This document shows, one piece after another, positions 10,202 through 22,621 of a stretch of 64,000 nt of DNA. The translations under genes and the position numbers were made by a program. The stretch's first letter is position 1. Each line of letters opens with the position of its first letter. This DNA comes from Nematostella vectensis (taxonomy: Eukaryota > Cnidaria > Anthozoa > Actiniaria > Edwardsiidae). The DNA is taken from the NCBI RefSeq assembly GCF_932526225.1, contig NC_064042.1, positions 8,838,540 through 8,902,539 of the forward strand. The letters run 5' to 3'. The notes under the pieces are model-generated. The model had not been told where the DNA came from and made no database searches. It saw nothing but the letters and a program-made list of their open reading frames with translations.

Positions 10202-13200
10202 TTAAACGTCCCAAAAGTGCAGCATTACATTTCCGTGTTCTTCTAACGTCTGAAATGAAACATAGGTTAGTATTTTCTTATCGAAACGCAGGCGCTTTTA
10301 GTTTCGGGCTCTTACTAGGGTACCACAGGGAGCACGAAACTAAAACCTGCTTGTTGGAATTTTTTTTACTGTAGGATGGAGTTTCATCAGGGGCTCTGTC
10401 CCTGGATATTCCGATAGGTGTATTTCGTTACTCAGATCCAAAGTATTTTAAACAAGGACTTGCGGTATGAGTAGCGCGCGCCTGGTCCAAGCTGTCATTC
10501 CCACTAGACTTTGTCGAGAGCACAGCTCCATAAAAAAATAGCAAAAGAGATCTGATCACGTTCGAAATAATGTCTTAAACATCAATGGTGCAGAGACAAC
10601 TTTATTTTCAATCTTCTCTGGTGACTGGACAGATAAGAAATAGAAAATGGAGCAATTTTGAGACAAATAAGTTTTTAGGTTTTGTTATTTTCACGCGCGC
10701 GCTAAAGAATAGCGTCATTTCAAACGAGCGCGCGCCGTTTTCAAATTAAATTCTTAATCACAATTTTTGTCGTTGTTACCGTAGAAAACTGCTTCCAAGA
10801 AGCTCGCCGTTATTGCCTTGTGTATACAGAATATTATTTTCAACTTCGATAATATCAAAGTTAAGCTACGGCTCTGCTTTTTCGATATTTTCGAGGCTCT
10901 GCACTTGACGTGTACTAGCGAGAATGCAACTTGGACCAGGTCCAAGTTGCATTCTATACCGCGGGTCCTCGTAGCAGTGTGCAGAGATAGGGTACTCCGC
11001 CCCCCTCGGGGGGATGGGCGCAGCTGGGTCCACTTACGGTATTTTTCCGCCGCCGCGGTTTATTTCCTGACCATATATCCTCATCACTGTCTGTGGGTAA
11101 GCCATTAGAAGGAACGATCTCGAGATAATCTAAACAAGAAAGAATTTGTTATTGTAGTGTCTCTAAAACGAAAAAAATCAGGGGCGCATACAGGAGCTCC
11201 AAAAGGGAGGGCCGAAGCAAGGGTTTTAAGAAAGGGGGGCGGATTCGATGTTCTTTCTTGTATTTTCTTATATTTTTGTTATTAGGCAAATATCTGAAAA
11301 TAGGGGGGGGGGCGCTCGGGCCACCCCTAAATCCGGCCTACCCCTAGATCTAGAGGTGGGCCCAGCGCCCCGTTTTTTCAGACAATTGGCTTAAAAATAA
11401 CAAGAAATACAAGGAAATCTACGGAAAAATAATAAATCCGGGCCCTTCTTTCTTGAAACCCTTGCTTCGGCCTCCCCTTTCTGGAACTTCAGCATCCGCC
11501 CCTGAATTCATTCAATTATACTTAAATCCTTTTTCCAGTTTCATTTATGCAAATGGTGAATCCAAAACAACTATGTTTATACATGGAGAGGATACCTAAT
11601 GTATTAGATCCTTGGTAGGGCGAACGATCTCCAGCATCGATATAAACAACTGATTTGTAAGAGAAAAGTACTCGGTATCGGCGTCAAGGTATCACTAACC
11701 TTGACTCAGATCTTTGTCTCTTGCGTCTCCTTCACGGAAGAAACAATAGGACGGCCACTCGGGGGCACAAGGACCGTCTTCAGTCCCTCCCCCTTCGGTC
11801 AGAAGCCGGTCATTTACGTTTCTCTCAGACATGAATAATTCCGCTTGCATAAGACGGATTCTGGTAGGTAACAAAAAAGGCATGGTGGTTATGTAAGCGT
11901 CTTACATAAGTCCATACATCAGCAGTTTCTTATGTCAGATATTAAGAAGGGGTAGCATATAACTGCCTACCTCAGTTACCTATTGGCTACACAAGTGCGC
12001 AACGCGTAACGGTCTGCCCAGCTTGCTTTGCACGCATTGAGATTATCAGCTCAGAGGTGTTTTAACTCACGTATTTTCCAGTTCTGCGCACCGCTTGTTC
12101 GCTCTGTAGATCTCGTCTATAAGAGTGAGATTGTTGCTGTTCGACGTACTTTCAGTGCTTGGTGTTCTACTCGACGTGTCTGATAGCTCTGAGCTTGTAC
12201 TACCGCTAACAGAAAACGACATACTAATGAAATGATGAAGATAAGGTCGAACCCTTATTGAAATACATTGCTAAAACTCGGAGACGCACACAATGTGATA
12301 GTCCCATACTAAAACCTGGAATTATGCAATGCATAGCTAAATGCATGACGTGCTCTTTTCAAAAACTATGGCTCTTACCTTGACTGCGAATCGCGTTTAG
12401 CTAAAGTATTCACGTATGGATGGTCTCTCTAGAAAGAAGGAGGATATATATATAAGGAAAAGCCTAAAAACACTTTTCACTGTTCTCGCATAGCCAAGAA
12501 TTTCTTACCATGCCGTTTTGCCCATTTTCAGTATTCTTTGAAAGTTTTCCTGTAATGACAGATAACCAAAGACTGCGCTATCAGATTGGAACACACATCA
12601 TAACCGCGTCAACACGACAGAAGCAAAAAAATGGCAAACTTAATATTGTAAGATTGTGTTAGCTTACATTTTGTTTATTTTTTGCCTAGAGGTTCCTTGC
12701 ATAATATAAAACAAAATAAGCTTTATTAGTTTTTGGTAGATGATCCATTCTTGAGATATGATTGAGCAAAGTTGCCTTAGATTATGAAAAAAGTAGCAAA
12801 TTTCGCCCAAATTGGGCAATTTCAGACGAGACAAGAGTCTTACAATTTGCAAGACTCTAAAGAAAGGATTATCTACGAAAAAATACTAAAGCTTATTTTG
12901 TTTTACATTACACAAATAAAATCTATGCAAAAAATCAAGCAGATATAAGCTAACACGACCTAACAATTTGAATGTATGGGCATTTATATGTTAAGAACGC
13001 CTCTGACACCAGAAACAACAACAGTTTAATCAAGAATAGCATCAACAATAACGACAATATCATACCAAAAAACTGCATTACTGTCATCAGCATCATCATC
13101 GTTATGATCCATCACCATAATTACCATCACCAACATCATAATAACCATCACCATCATCATCACCATCATCATAACCATCACCATCATAATAACCATCACC

Positions 13201-13305
13201 ATCATCATCACCATCATCATAACCATCATCATAATCACCATAATCACCATAACTAACACTATTGTCATCATCACCACCACCATTATCACCATCACCAACA
13301 CTGTT

Positions 13306-13337
<32 letters not shown>

Positions 13338-16117
13338 CATCATCACCATCACTAACACTATTATCATCATCACCACCATAATCGTCGTCACCACCATAAT
13401 CATCACCACCATCATCACCATCACCATCACCAACACTACTATCATTACCACACAAATCATCAACTATCATAATCGTCATCACTAACACCATAGTCATATC
13501 AGCGGCGTAGCCAGGATTTTAAATAGGAGGGGGGCCCAAAACTGTATTTTAGATAATGTCTCATACATTTACTGTATTTTTGGCTGCCTGGGCTACCCCC
13601 CTGGCTACGCCCCTGCATATCATCGTCTACCATTATCACCATCGTCATCGGTCCTGATATCTCAATTCACCTCGTAGCGTCTTGTTCTCCTTGCTGAGCT
13701 GTCTGATCTCTGCCTCCATCGCAGTCTTGATCTCTGCCTCTAGTTTTCCCCTCTCCCGGTACACATCTTGGATTTCGAGATTTGCTAGTCTCAGCTCCTC
13801 GTTCTCTGTGAATAATTTCGCTTTTTCTGTCTCTAAATCACTAATGCTGTCTTCAAGATGATCTACTCTGGATTTCAATTCGTCTTTCTCTTTGGTAAGT
13901 TGCCTTTTTGTTTCGTCTAGATATATAATTTTGTCTTCGAGACTTTTTGTCTTTGAATTCAGTTTCTCATAGTCGTCTTTAATCTAAGTAGGGAGAAGGA
14001 AGAGAATGTCAATCGCCTGGGTTCAGTGTAAAAACTAATAAGTAAAGAGAGGAAACCCCTTTTTTAAAAGCTTCACCTTGTTTGCCTGATCTAACTCGAG
14101 TTTTGCTTGTTTGAGTTGCTTTGTCAAATTATGAATTTCTTCGACTTGATTACCGAATTTCTCTGATTGGTCTAGCTGTTGTGTCGTGCTCTCTGATTGG
14201 CTGGGCTCTTTGTGGGTATTTTGTGATTGTTTTAACGCTTGTATTTGGTTCAGCTGTTGTGCCAACTCCCGCTTTGTATCGTCAAGTTGTTTTCTGAGTT
14301 TTGCGTTTTCTTCTGATAACATGGTCACCATTAGGGTCGCTCTGCTTGCTACTTCGTCTGCTCTCTCAGGCTCGCTCTCATCGCCATCTGCAACGGACAA
14401 ATAAATAATTGATGCAATAGTGTAATAAGTAGACCATTGAATTTAGGACCGTAGCAGGGGGTCGGCACTGGGGGCACGTTCCCCCCCTCCCTCAATATAT
14501 TTTTATGAAATTATAAGGAAATGACCAGTAGGGGCGTTGCCGTGCCCCACAAAATTTTCTTCATATTTGTGTATTGTGCCCCCCAATAGTGCCCCCAATA
14601 GTCTGCTAGATTCAGCAAGGTTCTCTTTGCTCGGTCTAAATGGGAGGTCTCAGGTAATGACTGCATTATTCCTGATCAAAAATTCATTTCCAACCTCAAG
14701 TCAAATGCCTCAAGTACTGCTTTTGCTTTATGTCACAAAAAATGTACACGGTGGGACATGCAAGAGAATGTGATTGGCTAGATAGTGCTTGAGTGACGTC
14801 TTCAATCTGATGTTTAAATAAAAAAATGGTAATTCAACAACCTTTTGAAGCTCGACATTTTCTATCAAGAAATCGCCAGAAATTACCTTGGGCGTCTTCG
14901 TAGTCATATTCGTCTGAATTATCGACTGGCAAAGACACGCTCTCGAAACACCGCTCTGTAAACATCCCATCAACCTCATCATTTGCGTCGTCTGCGAAGG
15001 TGACCTGAATCGTCGGGATGTCAGGATGTAAGGGAGTGACGTCATCACCTGCCGTTACTAGTGCCAGTTCCTTGCGACAAAGAAAGCTACACTCGGCCAA
15101 AAGAAGCACTCGGTCTTTGGCACTAGTTATTTTCAAGTCATCTGGAGGTAAAATATAACCAAAGAATTAGAAACAGCAGTCATCTCTCGCCTTAAGGGCC
15201 TCGTTATATCGGTCAAATATAACAGACACCTCGTTAAAACGGACATATAGTCATAAAAACTGATTATTTTGTGTGTAAAAAAGCTCTGTGGTCCTGTGAT
15301 GGTATGAGCGAGGGCTGTATCTAAAGAAGGATGCCCGTAAGGCGTTCCCAATCTCCTCTCTTGAAAACGGCTTCAGGCGAGGAAGCCAGTGCGAGGAATG
15401 AATCTTGCAAGGAGAAGGGGGGGGGGGTGGATGGAGGACTTGGTTCACACTTCATAAACCCGATTAAAAAACAAAAACAAAGGTATGGCTGATTAGGACT
15501 CTTTAAGGGAGTAAACTTTCCATATTATATTCGTCTTACCTAGAAGCTGTTCATCCATCTCCAGCAAAACTGGTCCCGTCACATACAGATCTGAGAAGAG
15601 AACAGAAAACCCATTTAGTCCATGATGTAATACTTTGAATAATATATTTAACTTCTTTTTAGAGCAAAAATGCGTATTCCATACAGTTTAGAGAAAATTA
15701 AATAAATACCCGAATAAGAAGATAAATGCAGACATTGAAAAGGGCAAAGATTTTGTAAAAATAATTTCAAATTAAACCATGATTTCATTAAGTTCTTGCC
15801 ACTTTGAATTTTAAAGCATTTCAAAATAGAAAAAAAAGTTTTCGGCATTGAATTTTCAAATGAATAAGAAGAGCTGGTTTGAACAAAGTGTGTTTGCGGT
15901 TAATGTAACGCAGTTTCAATATGAGACTTTAGATCTTTGTAGGATTATCTATATAAGCTTGATCATTTTATTTGCGCAAATACAGATACAAGAAGTACTC
16001 ACTTTGAAACCTTTTACAGTATTTTTCGAGTCCCAGCTGACTCAACCAATCATTGACATCCTCACAGCACCACTCCATGACAGAGTCAGGTCGCCTTCGT
16101 ACGAAGATCGTCGCCAT
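10202..16117 (-). CDS. SAM-domain coiled-coil protein, 529 aa, 11 exons
   Basis: Minus-strand exons: 16003-16117, 15540-15590, 14887-15141, 14077-14387, 13671-13983, 12509-12549, 12379-12428, 12071-12223, 11700-11860, 11038-11129 and 10202-10249. All junctions are GT-AG and all phases match; the sum is 1590 nt. Residues about 13-75 form a SAM domain (VMEWCCEDVNDWLSQLGLEK start, LKITSAKDRVLLL end). An acidic stretch follows, then heptad-rich coiled coil at about 155-348, a Ser/Thr-rich linker (SGSTSSELSDTSSRTPSTES) and a second short coiled coil near 413-450; the protein ends in FWDV. The 41- and 50-nt exons are the least certain, yet they are the pieces that restore phase. SAM domains usually mediate self-association or protein contacts; a scaffold role is inference. 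The start is chosen at MATIFVRRRP; an upstream in-frame Met exists at 16204. I do not recognise a named orthologue. Confidence 0.75.
10289..10349. repeat. Imperfect inverted repeat with TTTTAGTTTCG arms
   Basis: Arms of about 22 bp (GCAGGCGCTTTTAGTTTCGG and the complement of CACGAAACTAAAACCTGC) face each other across a short loop, inside the last intron of the SAM/coiled-coil gene. Likely a small MITE remnant. Confidence 0.45.
10921..10955. repeat. Perfect 35-bp palindrome (17-bp arms, 1-bp centre)
   Basis: AGAATGCAACTTGGACC is followed by one A and then its exact reverse complement. It lies in the last intron of the SAM/coiled-coil gene. Confidence 0.9.
11179..11504. mobile_element. MITE of the CAGGGGCG type, 326 bp
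   Basis: Starts CAGGGGCGCATACAGGAG and ends in the complement (…GCATCCGCCCCTG). The terminal inverted repeats run about 60 bp with mismatches and share GGCCGAAGCAAGGGTTT. It sits in an intron of the SAM/coiled-coil gene. The target duplication is not clear (AAT/AATT). Confidence 0.75.
13085..13640. repeat. (ATC/ACC)n microsatellite, split by a MITE
   Basis: Imperfect CAT/CAC/ATC triplets over about 550 bp in an intron of the SAM/coiled-coil gene. The His- or Met/Val-rich frames on either strand come from the repeat and are not coding. Confidence 0.9.
13500..13615. mobile_element. MITE (CAGCGGCGTAGCCAGG ends) with CATAT target duplication
   Basis: 116-bp element with inverted ends CAGCGGCGTAGCCAG and CTGGCTACGCCCCTG. 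The 5-bp sequence CATAT flanks both sides (13495-13499 and 13616-13620). It is inserted inside the ATC microsatellite. A second 5'-end copy of the same family starts near 26334. Confidence 0.85.
14446..14612 (+). mobile_element. Dispersed repeat, copy 1 (GGACCGTAGCAGG family)
   Basis: Shares the core TTATAAGGAAATGACCAGTA and the GTGCCCC-rich flanks with copies at 24089-24250 (same strand) and 61041-61157 (opposite strand). The ends are roughly complementary (CCGTAGCAGG-like versus GTCTGCTA). It sits in an intron of the SAM/coiled-coil gene. Confidence 0.75.
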
Positions 16118-16792
16118 CTTGTTTCTCGTGTCTCGATCTGTGTTGTGGGTTTTCAAAGATTTTAGCAGCTTATCCAAGCTGATTACACTATTGTATTTAT
16201 GCAAATCGTTAACAGCCTAGTTGTTGACCTAATTCAAAGCTCGTTGCACCGTCTGCACTTACGCTTTGTGAGGTGACAATGAGAGTAATTAGGGAATACC
16301 ACCCTCTTTCTCTAATGCTATTAGGAACGCGCTTTGTGTCGTAGTTGCATCGACAAAGAACGGAAACAAACATCACTGAGTGGTTCAATGTTTGTTAGGA
16401 GACGCCATCAGATATGAAAGTTATGTCGTTATGTGATAAATTCCGTGTGTGCGGAAGAAAGTGCCTTTTAAATACTCACACGAGAAAACTTCAATTCTGA
16501 AACAGGGCTATTCGTTTTTCTAAGTTCGAATTAATAGCACAAGGCCCAAGGCAAGATAACTCAAGTACGACACACGACAGTATTAAGACACGAAGACACG
16601 GCGACGACAAAGAGGAAGTGACCAAAATTGTTTATTTATTTTTCAATGTTTTCATACTTATGGCGCCCAATTCTAAACTGGTTACGATGAAATAAGAGTG
16701 TGTTATACTAAGAAATGCATAGGCCTTGGACCCTATATAGCTACAAAGAGAACAATTGATGATCTGGGTCGGGTATAGAAAGCAGGTTACAC

Positions 16793-16897
16793 TAAACCAG
16801 GGTTAAATATGGTTCTCAGACAATCAAATGCACTGATTGTTATTTTATTCCTGGGTTAGCGCTTACCTATTTCCTAGGAACCATGCCCTGGTTTAAA
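16793..16897. mobile_element. Small inverted-repeat element with TAAACCAGGG ends
   Basis: Left end TAAACCAGGGTTAAATATGG faces the complement of CCATGCCCTGGTTTA on the right, about 105 bp overall. No clear target duplication. Confidence 0.5.
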
Positions 16898-17843
16898 GCG
16901 CGCACCCTCCCTTGCAAGATCGTGAAACTTTATTACCTGTCGCAGTTTAGAGACAACGACTGAAACGTATAAGACAGAATGCATTTCACATTTGGCATTT
17001 CCGATCTGCCTTTCGTTGCCTTCGTCACATCATCGTCGTAAAAGTTCAATTATATTTAGCTTGTGACAGGATGCACTTAGAAAAAGAACTTGCCATTTTT
17101 AGACCCACTAGTCCCCGTTAAAGCCAAAGACAACATATATTATTTCCAAAAGTCACTCGCTGAGGACAAGGTACTTATCTAAGTACACAGAGCATATGGG
17201 TGTTGTCACTGAATGCTACCATGCCGTACATTTTTGCGTCCACAAAAGCGCTCCTAAGTAATAGTCGTACCCCCTACCGACATATAGTGACAATCTTTAG
17301 AAATAGCCGTAGCCATAACCAATTCAGTTAAATTTGGTGTGAAAATAGCAAATAATGCTTTTCTATGTTATTATCTTGGCGCACCACTCCCAGCTTAAAA
17401 GCCTGGTTTCCATATTGTCGTAACAGTCGCAAGGGTCGTAACAGTCGTCTAGGGTTTGCCCCCCGAGGTGAACACGCGACTCGCGAAGGTTTTAGGTAAT
17501 GATCTTTTGTTCACTAGCCGCAGAATTCTGAAGGCGTGGCCCCTGTAACTGCCGATGGTGATCAGTTAACGGATGTACAATACACGTTATCGATAATAAT
17601 GATATATGTTATCAATAATAATGAACAGCAAGAGGTGTATTTACAGATATTTGATGTTTTCGGTTGTTCGCATTGACAGTTTCATATTCTAGCAGTTCTT
17701 TTAAAGAATGAGTTCTGATGAGTTATTCTAGCTGTGAGCCCCTTGCTATCAGCCCCAACATTGAAGCTGGCATGACGCCTTGAGCAGAAATGGTGGCGAT
17801 GTTTGAACGCCGTGCTGGGAGATCAACCCTTTCTCATACAAAT

Positions 17844-18024
17844 CAGTAGCGGATCTAGGGGGAGGGTTTAGGGGATTTAACCCCCCCCCCCACCACCACC
17901 ACCACCACCACCACCACCACCTTCTCACCACCACCACCATTGAGCTTTCAGAAAGTCATATCCCCCTTTATCACTGAGCTAGACCCCCCCCCCCCCCTTT
18001 AGCGAAAAGCTAGATCCGCCCCTG
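17844..18024. mobile_element. MITE with CAGTAGCGGATCTAG / CTAGATCCGCCCCTG ends
   Basis: About 180 bp. Inverted ends match the CAGGGGCGGATCTAG pattern. The interior is poly(C) and (CAC)n, which produces a spurious poly-Trp frame on the minus strand. Confidence 0.75.
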
Positions 18025-20079
18025 AAAATTATTTTTGCTTATTTCGTTCACACACCAGAAATTTGGGTTCCCTGTGGATGGTTGGGATCAAGTTGTGTAG
18101 CGTATTGATTACATCAAAACAAAATCAGTTTAATTCTGTTCTTTCGTTATGGCAATCAGGTAACAGAACAACATTCTTGGTAAACCTCTATCTAAACTGT
18201 ACTCTCGTGCTGCTTAAAGCGAGGTTAACTTCCTGTTTCTTAGGGCCTTCGGCCTCGGTCAGTATTTTCAAGACCTCGGTCACGGTATTTCACGATACGG
18301 ACCTCCCAGCTGGTAAATAACATATAAAATAAGGAAAGGAATGTAACTACCATCTTATCCAATAAAAAAAGGAAAATAACTATCAAAGCCACAATAGGGC
18401 GGGGGTCAGAAAATAGTCATATAAGGAAATAAAGATACCCACCACCATAGCCATATAAGGTGCTATTATTCAACAAACACGACCACAAGTTGAGCCGACT
18501 CCAAGGGCGGTATTTCTGTGGTTTTGGAGAATAAATGACACAAATTCATTCTTCTCTTGTACAGTATGAAGGGCGTAAACTTCCGTGTAAATAAAGCTAG
18601 TATAAGCCACCATGCTTTGCCAACAGCACCAGCATTTTTGCTGGGTCAGAACGATGGTGGCTGTTTTCGCAGTTGTAAATTTAATCACGAAGGGAACAAT
18701 CGATATTGGTGTTCTTGGACATGAACTTACAACCGATTTCGCCAGGAAAATTGTTGATGCTTGCATAGGAATTTAAATCCCTACTGGTTTTTATGGGAAC
18801 TTTTCCGTGGCTTATGGGGCAATTATAGTGTATTTAAAATAAAAACAAGAAGTTACCTTAGGACAGTTGGGAAGAGTTTAGTTAATGATAGAAACAATCG
18901 ATTTGATAATCGCATTTTCTAAAAAAATAGAAGAGAAAAAGATAAATAAATAGAGGGGAAACAAGAAAGAAAGAACAACAGGAAAATCAACAACAACAAC
19001 TGGGCTGACGCTTCTTACCGTTTGGGATGACTAGTGTCAGTAGACTCGCCCCCCCTGCAGTCTCAAAATAAAATTGGCGATATGTCTTCCGATCCTGAGG
19101 ACAAACCAAATCAAATTATTGGTGTCAACCTTATGATGATGGTGATGAGAATGAGAATGATGATGGTGATGAGAATGGCAGCGGAGGCTATGGTTATGAT
19201 AAAGGATGTAGATAAAATTACTGATAGATATGAAATGTGGTGGCTACGATGATGATGACTATAATCATGACGGTGGCTATGATAATGACGACTATAATCA
19301 TGACGGTGGCTATGATGATGATGACTATAATCATGACGGTGGCTATGATGATGATGACTATAATCATGACGGTGGCTATGATAATGACTATAATCATGAC
19401 GGTGGCTATGATGATGATGACTAAAAATAATGACGGTGGCTATGATGGTGATGACTCTAATCATGACGGTGGCTATGATGATCATTACTATAATTATGAC
19501 GGTGGCTATGATGATGATGACTATAATCATGACGGTGGCTATGATGATGATGACTAAAAATAATGACGGTGGCTATGATGGTGATGACTCTAATCATGAC
19601 GGTGGCTATGATGATCATTACTATAATCATGACGGTGGCTATGATGATTATGACTATAATCATGAATGTGGCTGTGATGATGATGACTATAAGCATGACG
19701 TTGGCTATGATGGTGATGACTATAATCATGACTGTGGCTATGATGATCATGACTATAATCATGAATGTGGCTATGATGATCATGACTATAATCATGAATG
19801 TGGCTATGATGATGATGACTATAATCATGACGTTGGCTATAATAATGATGACTATAATTATGACGGTGGCTATGATGATGATGACTATAATCATGACGGT
19901 GGCTATGATGATGATGACTAAAAATAATGACGGTGGCTATGATGGTGATGACTCTAATCATGACGGTGGCTATGATGATCATTACTATAATTATGACGGT
20001 GGCTATGATGATGATGACTATAATCATGACGGTGGCTATGAGGTGATGACTATAATCATGACGGTGGCTATGATGATCA

Positions 20080-20910
20080 TGACTATATTCATGACTGTGG
20101 CTATGATGATCATGACTATAATCATGAATGTGGCTATGATGATCATGACTATAATCATGACGTTGGCTATGATGATGATGACTATAATCATGACTGTTGC
20201 TATGATGATGATGACTCTAATCATGACGGTGGCTATGCCGGTGATGACTATAATCATGACGGTGACTATGATGATGATGATGACTATAATCATGACGGTG
20301 GCTATGATGATGATGACTATAAGCATGACGTTGGCTATGATGATGATGACTATAATCATGACGGTGGCTATGATGATGATGACTATAATCATGACTGTGG
20401 CTATGATGATGACTATAATCATGACGGTGGCTATGATGATTATGACTATATTCATGAATGTGGCTATGATGATCATGACTATAATCATGAATGTGGCTAT
20501 GATGATCATGACTATAATCATGACGTTGGCTATGATGATGATGACTATAATCATGACTGTTGCTATGATGATGATGACTATAATCATGACGTTGGCTATG
20601 ATGATGATGACTATAATCATGGTGGTGGCTATGATGATAATGACTATTATAATGACTGTGGCTATGATGATGATGACTATAATCATGACGTTGGCTATGA
20701 TGATGATGACTATAATCATGGTGGTGGCTATGATGATAATGACTATTATAATGACTGTGGCTATGATGATGATGACTATAATCATGACGTTGGCTATAAT
20801 GATGATGACTATAATCATGACGGTGGCTATGATGGTGATGACTATAATCATGACTTTGGCTATGATGATGATGACTATAATCATAACTGTGGCTATGATG
20901 ATCATGACTA
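20080..20910. repeat. Duplicated block inside the 33-bp array, first copy
   Basis: The order of variant units here, including the rare unit with GGCTATGCCGGTGATGAC near 20231, is repeated from about 22622 to 23450. The offset measured at that marker is 2542 bp. The copies differ by only a few bases, for example an extra GAT and one GACTAGAAT variant in the second. Confidence 0.85.
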
Positions 20911-22621
20911 TAATCATGACGGTGGCTATGATGATGATGACTAAAATAATGACGGTGGCTATGATGGTGATGACTCTAATCATGACGGTGGCTATGATGA
21001 TTATTACTATAATTATGACGGTGGCTATGATGATGATGACTATAATCATGACGGTGGCTATGATGATGATGACTATAATCATGACAGTGGCTATGATGAT
21101 TATGACTATAATCATGAATGTGGCTATGCTGATGATGACTATAATCATGACGGTGGCTATGATAGTGATGACTTTAATCATGACGGTGGCTATGATGGTG
21201 ATGACTAAAATCATGACGGTGGCTATGCTGATCATGACTATAATCATGAATGTGACTATGATGATGATGACTATAAGCATGACGTTGGCTATGATGGTGA
21301 TGACTCTAATCATGACGGTGGCTATGATGGTGATGACTATAATCATGACGGTGACTATGATGATGATGATGACTATAATCATGACGGTGGCTATGATGAT
21401 GATTACTATAAGCATGACGTTGGCTATGATGATGATGACTATAATCATGACGGTGGCTATGATGATGATGACTATAATCATGACGGTGGCTATGATGATG
21501 ATGACTATAATCATGACGGTGGCTATGATAGTGATGATTTTAATCATGACGGTGGCTATGATGGTGATGACTAAAATCATGACGGTGGCTATGATGGTGA
21601 TGACTCTAATCATGAAGGTGGCTATGATGATCATGACTATAATCATGACGGTGGCTATGATGATGATGACTAAAAACAATGACGGTGGCTATGATGGTGA
21701 TGACTCTAATCATGACGGTGGCTATGATGATTATTACTATAATTATGACGGTGGCTATGATGATGATGACTATAATAATGACGGTGGCTATGATGATGAT
21801 GACTATAATCATAACAGTGGCTATGATGATTATGACTATAATCATGAATGTGGCTATGCTGATGATGACTATAATCATGACGGTGGCTATGATGATGATG
21901 ACTATAAGCATGACGTTGGCTATGATGGTGATGACTATAATCATGACGGTGGCTATGATGGTGATGACTCTAATCATGTCGGTGGCTATGATGGTGATGA
22001 CTATAATCATGACGGTGACTATGATGATGATGATTACTATAATCATGACGGTGGATATGATGATGATTACTATAAGCATGACGTTGGCTATGATGATGAT
22101 GACTATAATCATGACGGTGGCTATGATGATGATGACTATAATCATGACTGTGGCTATGATGATGACTATAATCATGACGGTAGCTATGATGATTATGAAT
22201 ATAATCATGAATATGGCTGTGATGATGATGACTATGAGCATGACGTTGGCTATGATGGTGATGACTATATTCATGACTGTGGCTATGATGATCATGACTA
22301 TAATCATGAATGTGGCTATGATGATCATGACTATAATCATGAATGTGACAATGATAATGATGACTATAAGCATGACGTTGGCTATGATGGTGATGACTCT
22401 AATCATGACGGTGGCTATGATGGTGATGACTATAATCATGACGGTGACTATGATGATGATGATGACTATAATCATGACGGTGGCTATAATAATGACTATA
22501 ATCATGACTGTGGCTATGATGATGACTATAATCATGACGGTGGCTATGATGATTATGACTATAATCATGAATGTGGCTGTGATGATGATGACTATAAGCA
22601 TGACGTTGGCTATGATGGTGA

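Larger units (their letters stand above)
16118..19229. other. Gene-free interval with short inverted-repeat elements
   Basis: Upstream of the SAM/coiled-coil gene. It holds two MITE-like elements (16793-16897 and 17844-18024) and a few short frames without protein-like composition. No exon with both splice sites and a recognisable product was found. Confidence 0.5.

Noticed and set aside
10161-10249. Alternative frame for the last exon of the SAM/coiled-coil gene, ending at 10161
   Set aside because: The phase from exon 11038-11129 is 0, which reads the frame that stops at 10202.
12071-12222. Start of a separate 150-aa gene at the Met at 12222
   Set aside because: An acceptor (ttcattag) sits one base before this Met and upstream exons at 12379-12428 and 12509-12549 join in phase to the SAM/coiled-coil exons, so one gene is more likely.
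13026-13497. Met/Val-rich and Asp/Gly-rich frames
   Set aside because: Products of the ATC/ACC microsatellite within an intron.
18470-18766. 98-codon minus-strand frame
   Set aside because: No splice support, no recognisable family, isolated in a repeat-rich interval.
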